Shown one piece after another: positions 6,437-13,417 of a DNA stretch of 15,883 bases. Made by a program: the position numbers and the translations under genes. The DNA comes from Sandaracinaceae bacterium (GTDB lineage: Bacteria > Myxococcota_A > Polyangia > Polyangiales > Houyiibacteriaceae). Under the pieces are notes generated by a model that did not search any database, was not told where the DNA came from, and saw only the letters and a list, made by a program, of their open reading frames with translations. How positions within the stretch are numbered: the stretch's first letter is position 1; each line of letters opens with the position of its first letter. The DNA lies in contig JAAZAH010000330.1 in assembly GCA_012514415.1 (NCBI GenBank), forward strand, positions 1-15,883, read 5' to 3'.

Positions 6437-7480
6437 ATGAAGTTCAATCGATCGATCGTCTTGAAGAGAAGACCGCGAGGGATCCCCGCGCTCGAGGATT
6501 TCGAGTTGCGCACGGCGTCTCTCCGTCCGCTCGAGGAGGCAGAGATCCTCCTCGAGCACCTCTTCCTCTCGATCGATCCCGCGATACGCGGTTGGATGGC
6601 CGATAAGAAGAGCTATCTGCCGCCTATTGCGCTCGGCGAGCCCATCCGGAGCGGCACGCTCAGCCGCATCGCGGAGTCGCGCGACCCGCGCTTTCCGGTG
6701 GGAACGCTCGTTCAAGCCATCGCAGCTTGGGAGGAGCGCTCCATCGTCCGGGGCGAAGCCATCATGGGCGAAATCAAACGCATTCCGGGCATCCCGCTAG
6801 CCGCGCATCTGAGCGTTCTCGGCGGAAATGGGCTCACAGCATATTTTGGACTCTTCGAGATCGGCAGACCTCAACCCGGCGAGACCGTCGTGATCACCGC
6901 GGCAGCCGGTGGCGTCGGCATGGTCGCATCGCAGCTCGCCAAGATCCATGGAGCACGCGTGATCGGCATCGCCGGCGGCGAAGAGAAGAAGCGCTTCCTC
7001 CTTGAAGATCTCGGCCTCGATTGCGCCATCGACTATAAAAATGAAGACGTGAACGCGGCGCTCAAAGCCGCCGCGCCCAGAGGGATCGATGTCTTTTTCG
7101 ATTCCGTCGGCGGCGAGCTCCTCGAGATCGGCCTCGCTCGACTCGCGCTCCGCGGGCGGATCGTGCTTTGCGGCGCGATCAGCCAGATCCATGAAGAGAC
7201 GCCTCCAGCCGGACCACGGAATTACGTTCAGCTCCTCGCGAAACGCGGACGGATGGAAGGCTTCGTCACGCTCGACTACGCGAAACGCTACGATGAAGCG
7301 CGCGCGATCCTGGCGGACCACATCCGCTCCGGCGCGCTCGTCCATCGAGACGAGATCGTCTCGGGTCTTGAACACACCCCCCAACACTTCTTGCGACTCT
7401 TCGACGGCTCCCATCGCGGAAAGCTGATGGTGCAGCTCCAACCAAGCGGCGAAGAGATCGACGATAACGATCGAAGCTGA
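6437..7480 (+). CDS. MDR-family NADPH-dependent oxidoreductase (CurA / prostaglandin-reductase-like)
   Basis: A 347-residue zinc-free medium-chain dehydrogenase. The N-terminal 'RGIPALEDFELR' and 'LEHLFLSIDPAIRGWM' blocks and the Rossmann motif 'ITAAAGGVGMVASQLAK' (153-169) are those of the leukotriene B4 12-hydroxydehydrogenase / prostaglandin reductase / CurA branch. So are 'GIAGGEEKKRFL' (177-188, with lysines positioned for the NADPH phosphate) and 'GGELLEIGLARL'. Family members reduce the C=C bond of alpha,beta-unsaturated ketones or acyl groups with NADPH. In this operon it could saturate an enone or enoyl intermediate that the beta-oxidation enzymes cannot handle. The ATG abuts the thiolase stop without a gap, so expression probably relies on translational coupling. 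The last 15 residues are acidic and unstructured-looking. The family call is firm; the exact substrate is unknown. Confidence 0.85.
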   Translation: MKFNRSIVLKRRPRGIPALEDFELRTASLRPLEEAEILLEHLFLSIDPAIRGWMADKKSYLPPIALGEPIRSGTLSRIAESRDPRFPVGTLVQAIAAWEERSIVRGEAIMGEIKRIPGIPLAAHLSVLGGNGLTAYFGLFEIGRPQPGETVVITAAAGGVGMVASQLAKIHGARVIGIAGGEEKKRFLLEDLGLDCAIDYKNEDVNAALKAAAPRGIDVFFDSVGGELLEIGLARLALRGRIVLCGAISQIHEETPPAGPRNYVQLLAKRGRMEGFVTLDYAKRYDEARAILADHIRSGALVHRDEIVSGLEHTPQHFLRLFDGSHRGKLMVQLQPSGEEIDDNDRS

Positions 7481-7488
7481 GGATTGAT

Positions 7489-8394
7489 ATGAGTGGAATT
7501 CTAGAAGGTAAAGTTGCCATCGTGACGGGCGCCGGACGCGGCCTCGGTCGCGCTCACGCTCTCGAGCTCGCGAGGCAGGGCGCCAAGGTCGTCGTCAACG
7601 ATCTCGGCGCTTCGAACCACGGCGAGGGAACGAGCGACGGGCCCGCGAATGAGGTCGCCTCGCTCATCCGAGACATGGGCGGAGAGGCCGTGGTCAACGG
7701 CGCGGACGTCGCGGATTGGTCCGCCGCCAAGGCGATGATCGATCAGGCCATCGACGCTTTTGGTCGTCTCGATATCGTCGTGAATAACGCCGGGTTCGTC
7801 CGCGATCAGATGTTCTTCAAGGCCGACGAAGACGCCTTCGATGCCGTCGTGCGGGTCCACCTCAAGGGTCATTTCTGCGTTGGCCGCCATGCAGCCGCTT
7901 ATTTCCGCGATCAGGCAAAGAAGGGCGAGAAGGTCGCTGGACGCATCATCAACACGAGCTCGGGAGCGGGCGTCCTCGGCTCGGTCGGACAGGCCTCTTA
8001 TAGCGCAGCCAAGGGCGGGATTGCCACGCTCACGCTCGTTCAGGCTGCGGAGCTCGGGCGCTACGGCGTCACGGCGAACGCCATCTGTCCCATCGCGCGA
8101 ACGCGCATGACCGAGGAAGTGTTTGCCGACGCGATGAAGGCCCCGGAGGATGGCTTCGATGTAAACGCCCCCGAGAACGTCTCGCCCTTTATCGCATGGC
8201 TCGGCAGCGATGAATCCGCCGACGTCAATGGCCGCATCTTCGAAGTCTTTGGCGGCACCATCACGGTCTTCGACGGCTACCGCCGCGATCAAACTGTCGA
8301 GATCGGTCGCCGCTGGGATGCGAAGGAGATCGGCCCGGCGATGAACGAGCTCATGGAGAAGGCCCTCAAGCCGGTCAAGGTCTACGGAACATGA
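7489..8394 (+). CDS. Short-chain dehydrogenase, Hsd4A / peroxisomal multifunctional enzyme-2 type (likely 3-hydroxyacyl-CoA dehydrogenase)
   Basis: A 301-residue SDR with 'TGAGRGLG' (13-20), Asp38 in 'VVVNDLG' predicting NAD+ preference, 'NNAG' (99-102), and the catalytic set Ser158, Tyr171, Lys175. It is longer than the usual 250 residues and carries the 'VVVNDLGASNHGEGTSDGPA' insertion and 'HLKGHFCVGRHAAAYFR' segment. These mark the branch that includes the dehydrogenase domain of peroxisomal multifunctional enzyme 2 (HSD17B4) and mycobacterial Hsd4A (Rv3502c). Those enzymes oxidise 3-hydroxyacyl-CoA intermediates, including steroid side chains. A good Shine-Dalgarno (GAGGA, 5 bases upstream of the ATG) and an 8-base gap from the previous gene place it in the operon. 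Its stop overlaps the next start (ATGA). The hydratase partner that often accompanies this enzyme is not in the window. Confidence 0.85.
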   Translation: MSGILEGKVAIVTGAGRGLGRAHALELARQGAKVVVNDLGASNHGEGTSDGPANEVASLIRDMGGEAVVNGADVADWSAAKAMIDQAIDAFGRLDIVVNNAGFVRDQMFFKADEDAFDAVVRVHLKGHFCVGRHAAAYFRDQAKKGEKVAGRIINTSSGAGVLGSVGQASYSAAKGGIATLTLVQAAELGRYGVTANAICPIARTRMTEEVFADAMKAPEDGFDVNAPENVSPFIAWLGSDESADVNGRIFEVFGGTITVFDGYRRDQTVEIGRRWDAKEIGPAMNELMEKALKPVKVYGT

Positions 8395-9164
8395 GCGAGA
8401 GAGAGTTCAGCGGGAAGACGGTCATCGTCACCGGCGGCGGCAAGGGCGTCGGGCGCGGCATCACACGCGCCTTCCTACGCGAGGGCGCCGATGTGGTGAT
8501 CTGCGGTCGACGCGCGCCCGAGACGCTCCCTGAGGTGGACGGGAAAAAGGCGATCTTCGTTGCTGCGGACATTCGTGAGCTCGACGCGATCGACGCCGTC
8601 ATCGAGGCGGCGCTCGCGATACGCGGCAGCCTCGACGTCCTCGTGAACAACGCAGGCGGTGCACCCTTCGTCCTCGCCGCCGATGCGAAGCCATCGCTCC
8701 ACGAAAAAATCCTCTCGCTGAACCTCATCGCCCCGCTCCACCTCTCGCAAAAGGCGAACGCCATCATGCAACGCCAAGAAGAGGGAGGCGTAATCGTGAA
8801 CATCGGCAGCGTGAGCGCAACGCGTCCCTCGCCCGGCACGGCGGCGTATGGTGCAGCAAAGGCCGGAATCGCGAGCCTCACGCAAAGCCTCGCCGTCGAA
8901 TGGGCTCCCAAGGTGCGCATCAACAACATCACGGCCGGGATGATCGAAACCGAGCAGAGCCATCTTCATTATGGCGGGGAAGACGGAATCGCGGCCGTCG
9001 CGAAGACGGTTCCGCTTGGACGTCTCGCGACCCCCGACGATATCGCTGATCTCGCCCTCTTTCTCGCCTCCAACCGCTCCCGCTATATGAGCGGCGCGAG
9101 CGTGCGGATCGATGGCGGCGGTGAGCGCCCCGCCTTCCTCGAAGCTTCCACCGTCAATCGATAA
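8391..9164 (+). CDS. Short-chain dehydrogenase/reductase, FabG-like (second SDR)
   Basis: A 257-residue classical SDR with 'TGGGKGVG' (14-21), 'NNAG' (86-89), Ser140, Tyr153 and Lys157. The Arg pair after beta-2 (ICGRR, 39-41) favours NADP(H), unlike its neighbour. The ending 'SRYMSGASVRIDGGG' is the usual SDR C-terminal block. Its start overlaps the preceding stop by four bases (ATGA), so the two SDRs are translationally coupled. There is no strong Shine-Dalgarno of its own. In catabolic operons such enzymes interconvert hydroxyl and keto groups on ring or chain intermediates; the substrate here cannot be deduced. About 20 extra residues after the DGGG motif are variable and not informative. 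Confidence 0.85.
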   Translation: MSEREFSGKTVIVTGGGKGVGRGITRAFLREGADVVICGRRAPETLPEVDGKKAIFVAADIRELDAIDAVIEAALAIRGSLDVLVNNAGGAPFVLAADAKPSLHEKILSLNLIAPLHLSQKANAIMQRQEEGGVIVNIGSVSATRPSPGTAAYGAAKAGIASLTQSLAVEWAPKVRINNITAGMIETEQSHLHYGGEDGIAAVAKTVPLGRLATPDDIADLALFLASNRSRYMSGASVRIDGGGERPAFLEASTVNR

Positions 9165-9167
9165 ACC

Positions 9168-10310
9168 ATGCATTTCAGATTCAACGAAGAACAGCTCGAA
9201 CTCGGGCGTGCAGCCCGCCGCTTTCTTGAGGTCGAGTCCACCACCGACAAGCTGAGAGCCGCCTTCGGAAGCGATGAGCTCTACGACGCGGAGCTCTATA
9301 GACGCATCGCCGAAGAGCTCGGATGGCTCGCGCTCCTCATCCCCGAGGAATACGATGGCCTTGGACTGACGGCGGTCGACCTCATGCCGATTCTCGAAGA
9401 GATGGGCCGCTCCCTTTATCGTGGGCCCTTCTTCTCGACCGTCTGCCTCGGGGTGAACGCTCTCCTCCTTGGCGGGAGCGCCGCGCAGAAGGAAGAGATC
9501 CTACCGCTTGTCGCCGCTGGCGAAGAAACGCTCACGCTCGCCTATTCCGAGCCTCATGGTCGACATGAGATCGACGCCATCGAGACTCACTTCGAGGAGC
9601 GGGGAGATGAGTTCGTCCTCCACGGCGTAAAGCGGTATGTGCTCGATGGCGTGAGCGCCGATCGCGTCATTGTAGCGGCGCGCTCCAAGGGGAGCGTAGG
9701 TGAAGAGGGCATCCGCCTCTTTGTCGTGCCAGGCGATGCCGAAGGCCTGACCCGGAAGCGGCTCCCCACGCTCGACATCAGCAGAAATGAAGCCGAGCTC
9801 ATCTTCGAAGGCGTGCGAGTCGGCCGTGACGCCGTCGTCGGAGCGGATCTCGATGGAGCGGCTCTCCTCGAATCCATCCTCGATCGAGCACGTGCGGCGC
9901 TCGCCGTCGAGCAGGTCGGTGGAGCCGAGCGTTGCCTCGATATGGCGGTCGCCTATTCACTCGAGCGCAAACAGTTCGGACGTCCAATCGGGAGCTTTCA
10001 AGCCATCAAGCACAAGGCCGCGGACATGCTCTGGAAGGTCGAATCCGCGCGCTCGATCGCCTATGCGGCGAACGTCGCCGCCGCATCGGACGATGGCCTC
10101 CTCCTTCGCGAGCTCGCCTCCTCGGCGAAAGCCTACGCCTCGGACGCGTATTTCTTCTGCGCGAGCGAGAACATCCAGATTCACGGCGGAGTCGGTTTCA
10201 CCTGGGAATACGATCCGCATTTCTATTTCAAGCGCGCAAAAGCGAGCGAAGAACTTCTCGGTCACGCAGATTTTCACCGCGAGCGAGTCGCCCGCGCGAT
10301 GGGACTTTGA
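9168..10310 (+). CDS. Acyl-CoA dehydrogenase subunit, probably the non-catalytic (beta) partner of a heterotetramer
   Basis: A 380-residue protein of full acyl-CoA dehydrogenase length. The FAD/interface motifs 'ERKQFGRPIGSFQAIKHKAA' (266-285) and 'QIHGGVGFTWEYD' (337-349) are kept. The catalytic glutamate is absent in both known positions. The MCAD position (IYEGT in the family) reads LLGHA (363-367), and the isovaleryl-CoA dehydrogenase position reads ILDRARAAL with Ala241. The usual flavin-side loop is also altered (LAYSEPHGRHEID in place of SEP..GSD). Such a defective but well-folded subunit next to an intact partner is the pattern of the alpha2beta2 dehydrogenases of steroid degraders (FadE26/FadE27, FadE28/FadE29). 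The start ATG lies 3 bases after the preceding stop. The assignment of the subunit role is by motif alignment by eye. Confidence 0.85.
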   Translation: MHFRFNEEQLELGRAARRFLEVESTTDKLRAAFGSDELYDAELYRRIAEELGWLALLIPEEYDGLGLTAVDLMPILEEMGRSLYRGPFFSTVCLGVNALLLGGSAAQKEEILPLVAAGEETLTLAYSEPHGRHEIDAIETHFEERGDEFVLHGVKRYVLDGVSADRVIVAARSKGSVGEEGIRLFVVPGDAEGLTRKRLPTLDISRNEAELIFEGVRVGRDAVVGADLDGAALLESILDRARAALAVEQVGGAERCLDMAVAYSLERKQFGRPIGSFQAIKHKAADMLWKVESARSIAYAANVAAASDDGLLLRELASSAKAYASDAYFFCASENIQIHGGVGFTWEYDPHFYFKRAKASEELLGHADFHRERVARAMGL

Positions 10311-10313
10311 ACC

Positions 10314-11486
10314 ATGGACCTTTCATTCAGCAAAGAAGAAGAAGCGTTTCGCAGAGAGGTTCGCGCCTTCCTCGAAGACAACCTCAAAGGTGATTTTGAA
10401 AAGCTCAAGGGTCGTGGCGGCCCTGGCGATGAGCATAGCTTCGTCGAGGAGCGCATCGAATGGGGCAAGGTGATGGGCCGCGCAGGGTGGAACTGCATCG
10501 GCTGGCCCAAAGAGCACGGCGGTCGCGGCGTGAGCCTCAACGAAGAGGTCATCTTCAACGAAGAGTACGTGCGTGCCGGAGGCCCCGGTCGCATCGGCCA
10601 CATCGGTGAGACGCTTCTTGGGCCGACGCTCATCCATTTCGGGACCGAAGAGCAGAAAAAGCGCTTCCTTCCGCCCATTGTCTCGGGTGAAGAGCTCTGG
10701 TGCCAAGGGTACTCGGAGCCGAACGCCGGCTCCGACCTTGCGAATATTCAAACCAAAGCGCGGCTCGTCGGTGATGAATGGGTCATCGAAGGACAGAAGA
10801 TCTGGACGAGCCTCGCCCACTGGTCGGATTGGTGCTTCGTACTTTGCCGCACCGATCCGGATTCCGAGCGGCATCGCGGCATCAGCTATCTCCTTGTGCC
10901 GATGGATCAGCCCGGCATCGAGATCGTGCCCATCGAACAGATGACGGGCGATTCGGAATTCGCCGAAGTCTTCTTCGACGGAGCGAAGACGCATAAGGAC
11001 AACGTCGTCGGTGGCGTCAACGAAGGGTGGAAGGTCGCGATGGGCACGCTCGCCTTCGAGCGCGGCGCCTCCACGCTGGGCCAACAGGCCCAATTCGAGC
11101 GCGAGCTGAACCTCGTCATCAGCGCAGCGAAGGAAAATGGTCGCGCGCGCGACCCGCAGATTCGCCAACGCCTCGCCGACGCCTATATCGGTCTCCGCAT
11201 CCTTCGTTATAACGCCCTTCGGATCCTTTCCGTTCAAGAAGGCGCCGATCTCGGACGCGAGGGAAGCATCTCAAAACTGGCTTGGTCCAACTGGCATCGT
11301 GATTTCGGTAAGCTCGCGATGGACGTACTCGGGCTCGAGGCGAATATCGCCGAGGGTGCACCCTACGAGTTGAACCTCCTCCAGAAGGCGTATCTCTTCA
11401 GTCGATCCGATACGATCTACGCGGGCACGAACGAGATCCAGCGCAATATCATCGCCGAGCGAGCGCTCGGGATGCCGAAAGTTTGA
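10314..11486 (+). CDS. Acyl-CoA dehydrogenase, catalytic (alpha) subunit, FadE30/FadE26-like
   Basis: A 390-residue dehydrogenase that complements its neighbour. It has 'GYSEPNAGSDLANIQTKA' (132-149) and 'KIWTSLAHWSDW' (162-173) for the flavin and substrate. It also has a glutamate at the isovaleryl-CoA dehydrogenase-type position, E249 in 'TLAFERG'. At the MCAD position it has TIYAGTNEIQRNIIAE, with Ala370 in place of Glu. It lacks the R.QFG motif that the upstream gene has, having 'KENGRARDPQIRQRL' in that region. It should introduce the alpha,beta double bond into an acyl-CoA, passing electrons to ETF. In Mycobacterium, FadE26 uses a Glu near 247, and FadE30 has the same FERG-type motif as I recall it. 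Gaps to both neighbours are three bases, so the three genes should be made together. Confidence 0.88.
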   Translation: MDLSFSKEEEAFRREVRAFLEDNLKGDFEKLKGRGGPGDEHSFVEERIEWGKVMGRAGWNCIGWPKEHGGRGVSLNEEVIFNEEYVRAGGPGRIGHIGETLLGPTLIHFGTEEQKKRFLPPIVSGEELWCQGYSEPNAGSDLANIQTKARLVGDEWVIEGQKIWTSLAHWSDWCFVLCRTDPDSERHRGISYLLVPMDQPGIEIVPIEQMTGDSEFAEVFFDGAKTHKDNVVGGVNEGWKVAMGTLAFERGASTLGQQAQFERELNLVISAAKENGRARDPQIRQRLADAYIGLRILRYNALRILSVQEGADLGREGSISKLAWSNWHRDFGKLAMDVLGLEANIAEGAPYELNLLQKAYLFSRSDTIYAGTNEIQRNIIAERALGMPKV

Positions 11487-11489
11487 GGT

Positions 11490-12275
11490 ATGAAAAAGCC
11501 CCCCCCCTATCCCGAAGGGCATCAACTGCTCAAAGGGAAGACTGTTCTCGTCACCGCGGCAGCAGGGACCGGCATCGGCAATGCCGTCGCGCGGCGATGC
11601 GCCGAGGAAGGCGCCAGCGCGCTCGTGATCGCGGATATCCATGAAAGGCGTCTTGGAGAAGCCGCGAACGGAATCGAAGCGCAGACAGGACTCCGCCCGC
11701 ATACCATCGTCGCGGATGTCACAAGCGAGGAGGACGTCCAGAGGATGTTCGCCTTCGCGATCGAAAAGATGGGCCATATCGACGTGCTCATGAACAACGC
11801 AGGCCTCGGCGGCTACGCCCGCGTCCGCGAGATGACCGATGAGCAGTGGTCGAAAGTCCTCGATGTCTCCCTCAATGGCTGCTTTCGATGCCTTCGAGCG
11901 GCGATGAATCATATGGTCCCGCGGGGGACGGGATCGATCGTGAATAACGCGTCGGTCCTTGGATGGAGAGCGCAGGAAGGTCAGGCACATTATGCGGCCG
12001 CCAAGGCGGGCGTGATGGCCCTTACCCGGTGCGCGGCCATTGAAGCCGCCGAAGAGAGCAGCGTCCGCATCAACTGCGTCGCGCCCACACTCGCTAAACA
12101 CCCCTTCCTCGCCAAGGTGACTCCGCCCGGACTCCTTGAAGCGTTGGAAGCGAAAGAGGCCTTCGGCCGGGGCGCCGAGCCTTTTGAGATCGCCAATGTG
12201 ATGGTCTTCCTCGCGAGCGATCTGGCGTCCTATATGACGGGCGAAACCCTCTCCATCAGCTCACAACGCGCCTAA
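11490..12275 (+). CDS. Short-chain dehydrogenase resembling mycobacterial IpdF (Rv3559c)
   Basis: A 261-residue SDR with an unusual nucleotide-binding motif 'TAAAGTGIG' (22-30), Asp49 for NAD+, 'NNAG' (102-105), Ser155, Tyr168 and Lys172. Several stretches are ones I recall from M. tuberculosis Rv3559c/IpdF, an SDR in the HIP (steroid ring C/D) degradation cluster next to FadE30 and FadD3. These are 'LVTAAAGTGIG', 'NNASVLGWRAQ', 'HYAAAKAGVMALTRC' and the final 'SYMTGETLSIS'. The proline-rich start (MKKPPPYPEGHQLLKGK) also matches the 'GH.LL.GK' lead-in. Here too it directly follows a FadE30-like dehydrogenase (3-base gap). The comparison is from memory, without an alignment. A safe reading is an SDR of the IpdF-like group acting on a CoA-linked hydroxy compound. 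It is the last gene of the tight operon. Confidence 0.85.
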   Translation: MKKPPPYPEGHQLLKGKTVLVTAAAGTGIGNAVARRCAEEGASALVIADIHERRLGEAANGIEAQTGLRPHTIVADVTSEEDVQRMFAFAIEKMGHIDVLMNNAGLGGYARVREMTDEQWSKVLDVSLNGCFRCLRAAMNHMVPRGTGSIVNNASVLGWRAQEGQAHYAAAKAGVMALTRCAAIEAAEESSVRINCVAPTLAKHPFLAKVTPPGLLEALEAKEAFGRGAEPFEIANVMVFLASDLASYMTGETLSISSQRA

Positions 12276-12336
12276 TAAATCGTGGAAGAGGGCGAATCCA
12301 AAGATAGAACGGAACGCCCTTGCCCAACGTATGATG

Positions 12337-12351
12337 GAGCATCAAATGCTC
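12337..12351 (+). repeat. Hairpin GAGCAT-CAA-ATGCTC in the hydrolase leader
   Basis: A perfect 6-bp stem with a 3-base loop can be extended by a G-T and a T-A pair. It ends directly before AGGAGAG (12353-12359), the presumed Shine-Dalgarno of the hydrolase. That Shine-Dalgarno is 14 bases from the ATG, which is longer than usual. The hairpin could sit next to, and limit, ribosome binding, or be an operator dyad. It has no T-run, so I do not call it a terminator. Confidence 0.35.
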
Positions 12352-12373
12352 TAGGAGAGACGTCGCATTCACT

Positions 12374-13384
12374 ATGCTCAACGATGAGGCCCGCACCGAG
12401 CTCCGAGCTTTCGAAACCCCGCACGCCGAAGGGTTAGAGCTGGGGACACCGGTCGGGCGCATCGAGCGCGCCGTCGACGAATTGCTCACGCATTTTGGAC
12501 CGCTCCGCCTACAGAATGCGCTGATCAGCCGAATCTTCCGGCGCGCCGATCTCGAAGAGCGTTTCTTCTCGCTCCGTAACGGTCGCATACACGCATGGAT
12601 CGCGAGAGAGCGGCCGGACGATCCCAGACCGCCACTTCTCCTGATTCACGGCTTTGGCGCGGATGCCCAGCTCCAGTGGTTCCGCCAAATTGGCCCGCTA
12701 TCGAGGCGCTATCGCCTGATCGTCCCGGATCTGCTCTTCTTTGGGCAGAGTGAGGCAGCCCGCCCCGATCCTCACCTCAATTACCAAGTCGAGACACTCA
12801 TCGAGCTCATTGACCTGCTCGGGGTCGAAGCCGCTCATGTGCTTGGGATCTCCTATGGTGGGCTTTGCGCCATGGAGCTCGCATCGAGCTACGAGGAACG
12901 AGTCCATCGGCTCATCGTCTCGAATTCGCCGGGGCCGATCATGACCTTCGCCGATCACGCCGCGCTCGTCGATCGACTCAAGGTCAGCGAGCTCGCCGAT
13001 CTGCTCATCCCCCGCTCAGCAGAGGAGATGGACCGTCTCCTCCGCATCGCTTGGTATCGCCCGCCTCCGATTCCGGGCTTTGCAAAACGAGATGCCTTCA
13101 ATCGCTATTTTCGTGATCGCGTCGAAGAGCGGAGGGCCGTGATGCGTGCGCTCATTGCGCGGATCGGCGAGCCCGGCCTCCTCGATCGGCGGATCGTCCA
13201 CGACTCGCTCATTCTTTGGGGCGAGCACGATCCTGTCTTCCCCGTGGAGATGGCACACCGACTTCGCGCCTTCATTGGGAAGCGCGCCGCCCTCCGCGTC
13301 TTTCGGCGCACAGCCCACGCCCCGAATCAGGAGCGCCCGCGCGACTACAACGACGTCGTGCTCCGCTTCCTCGGCGAACACTGA
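12374..13384 (+). CDS. Alpha/beta-hydrolase fold protein
   Basis: A 336-residue serine hydrolase. The oxyanion region is 'LLLIHGFGADAQLQWF' (88-103), the nucleophile elbow 'LGISYGG' has Ser160, the acid is probably Asp286 in 'LWGEHDPVFP', and the base is His315 in 'RRTAHAPNQERP'. The triad is complete. About 60 residues precede the fold and look helical, and a lid region with 'RIAWYRPPPIPGF' lies between strand 6 and the acid. There is no signal peptide, so it is cytoplasmic. The ATG at 12374 is the only usable start after an in-frame TGA at 12332. It follows the operon by 98 bases on the same strand and may be its last, more loosely linked gene. Such enzymes in catabolic clusters hydrolyse esters, thioesters, lactones or C-C bonds; the sequence alone does not say which. 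It converges on the acetate kinase/PduL gene. Confidence 0.85.
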   Translation: MLNDEARTELRAFETPHAEGLELGTPVGRIERAVDELLTHFGPLRLQNALISRIFRRADLEERFFSLRNGRIHAWIARERPDDPRPPLLLIHGFGADAQLQWFRQIGPLSRRYRLIVPDLLFFGQSEAARPDPHLNYQVETLIELIDLLGVEAAHVLGISYGGLCAMELASSYEERVHRLIVSNSPGPIMTFADHAALVDRLKVSELADLLIPRSAEEMDRLLRIAWYRPPPIPGFAKRDAFNRYFRDRVEERRAVMRALIARIGEPGLLDRRIVHDSLILWGEHDPVFPVEMAHRLRAFIGKRAALRVFRRTAHAPNQERPRDYNDVVLRFLGEH

Positions 13385-13417
13385 ACCGCAGCGCGCTCGC
13401 CGAGGGAGGAAACACGC

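Noticed and set aside
4850..6715. A 621-codon open frame on the minus strand opposite the ligase end, the thiolase and the reductase start
   Set aside because: It lies entirely antisense to genes with intact catalytic motifs. Its translation is Arg/Asp/Glu/His-rich with no recognisable domain. Long antisense frames of this kind are expected in high-GC coding DNA with C/G third bases.
7501..8292. A 263-codon minus-strand frame opposite the Hsd4A-like SDR, and similar long antisense frames at 4061-4804, 10323-11237 and 11271-12101
   Set aside because: Each mirrors a well-supported gene and has no independent evidence. The same codon-bias explanation applies.
13385..13417. Terminator between the convergent hydrolase and kinase/PduL genes
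   Set aside because: Only 33 bases lie between the stops, and I see no stable stem with a T-run.
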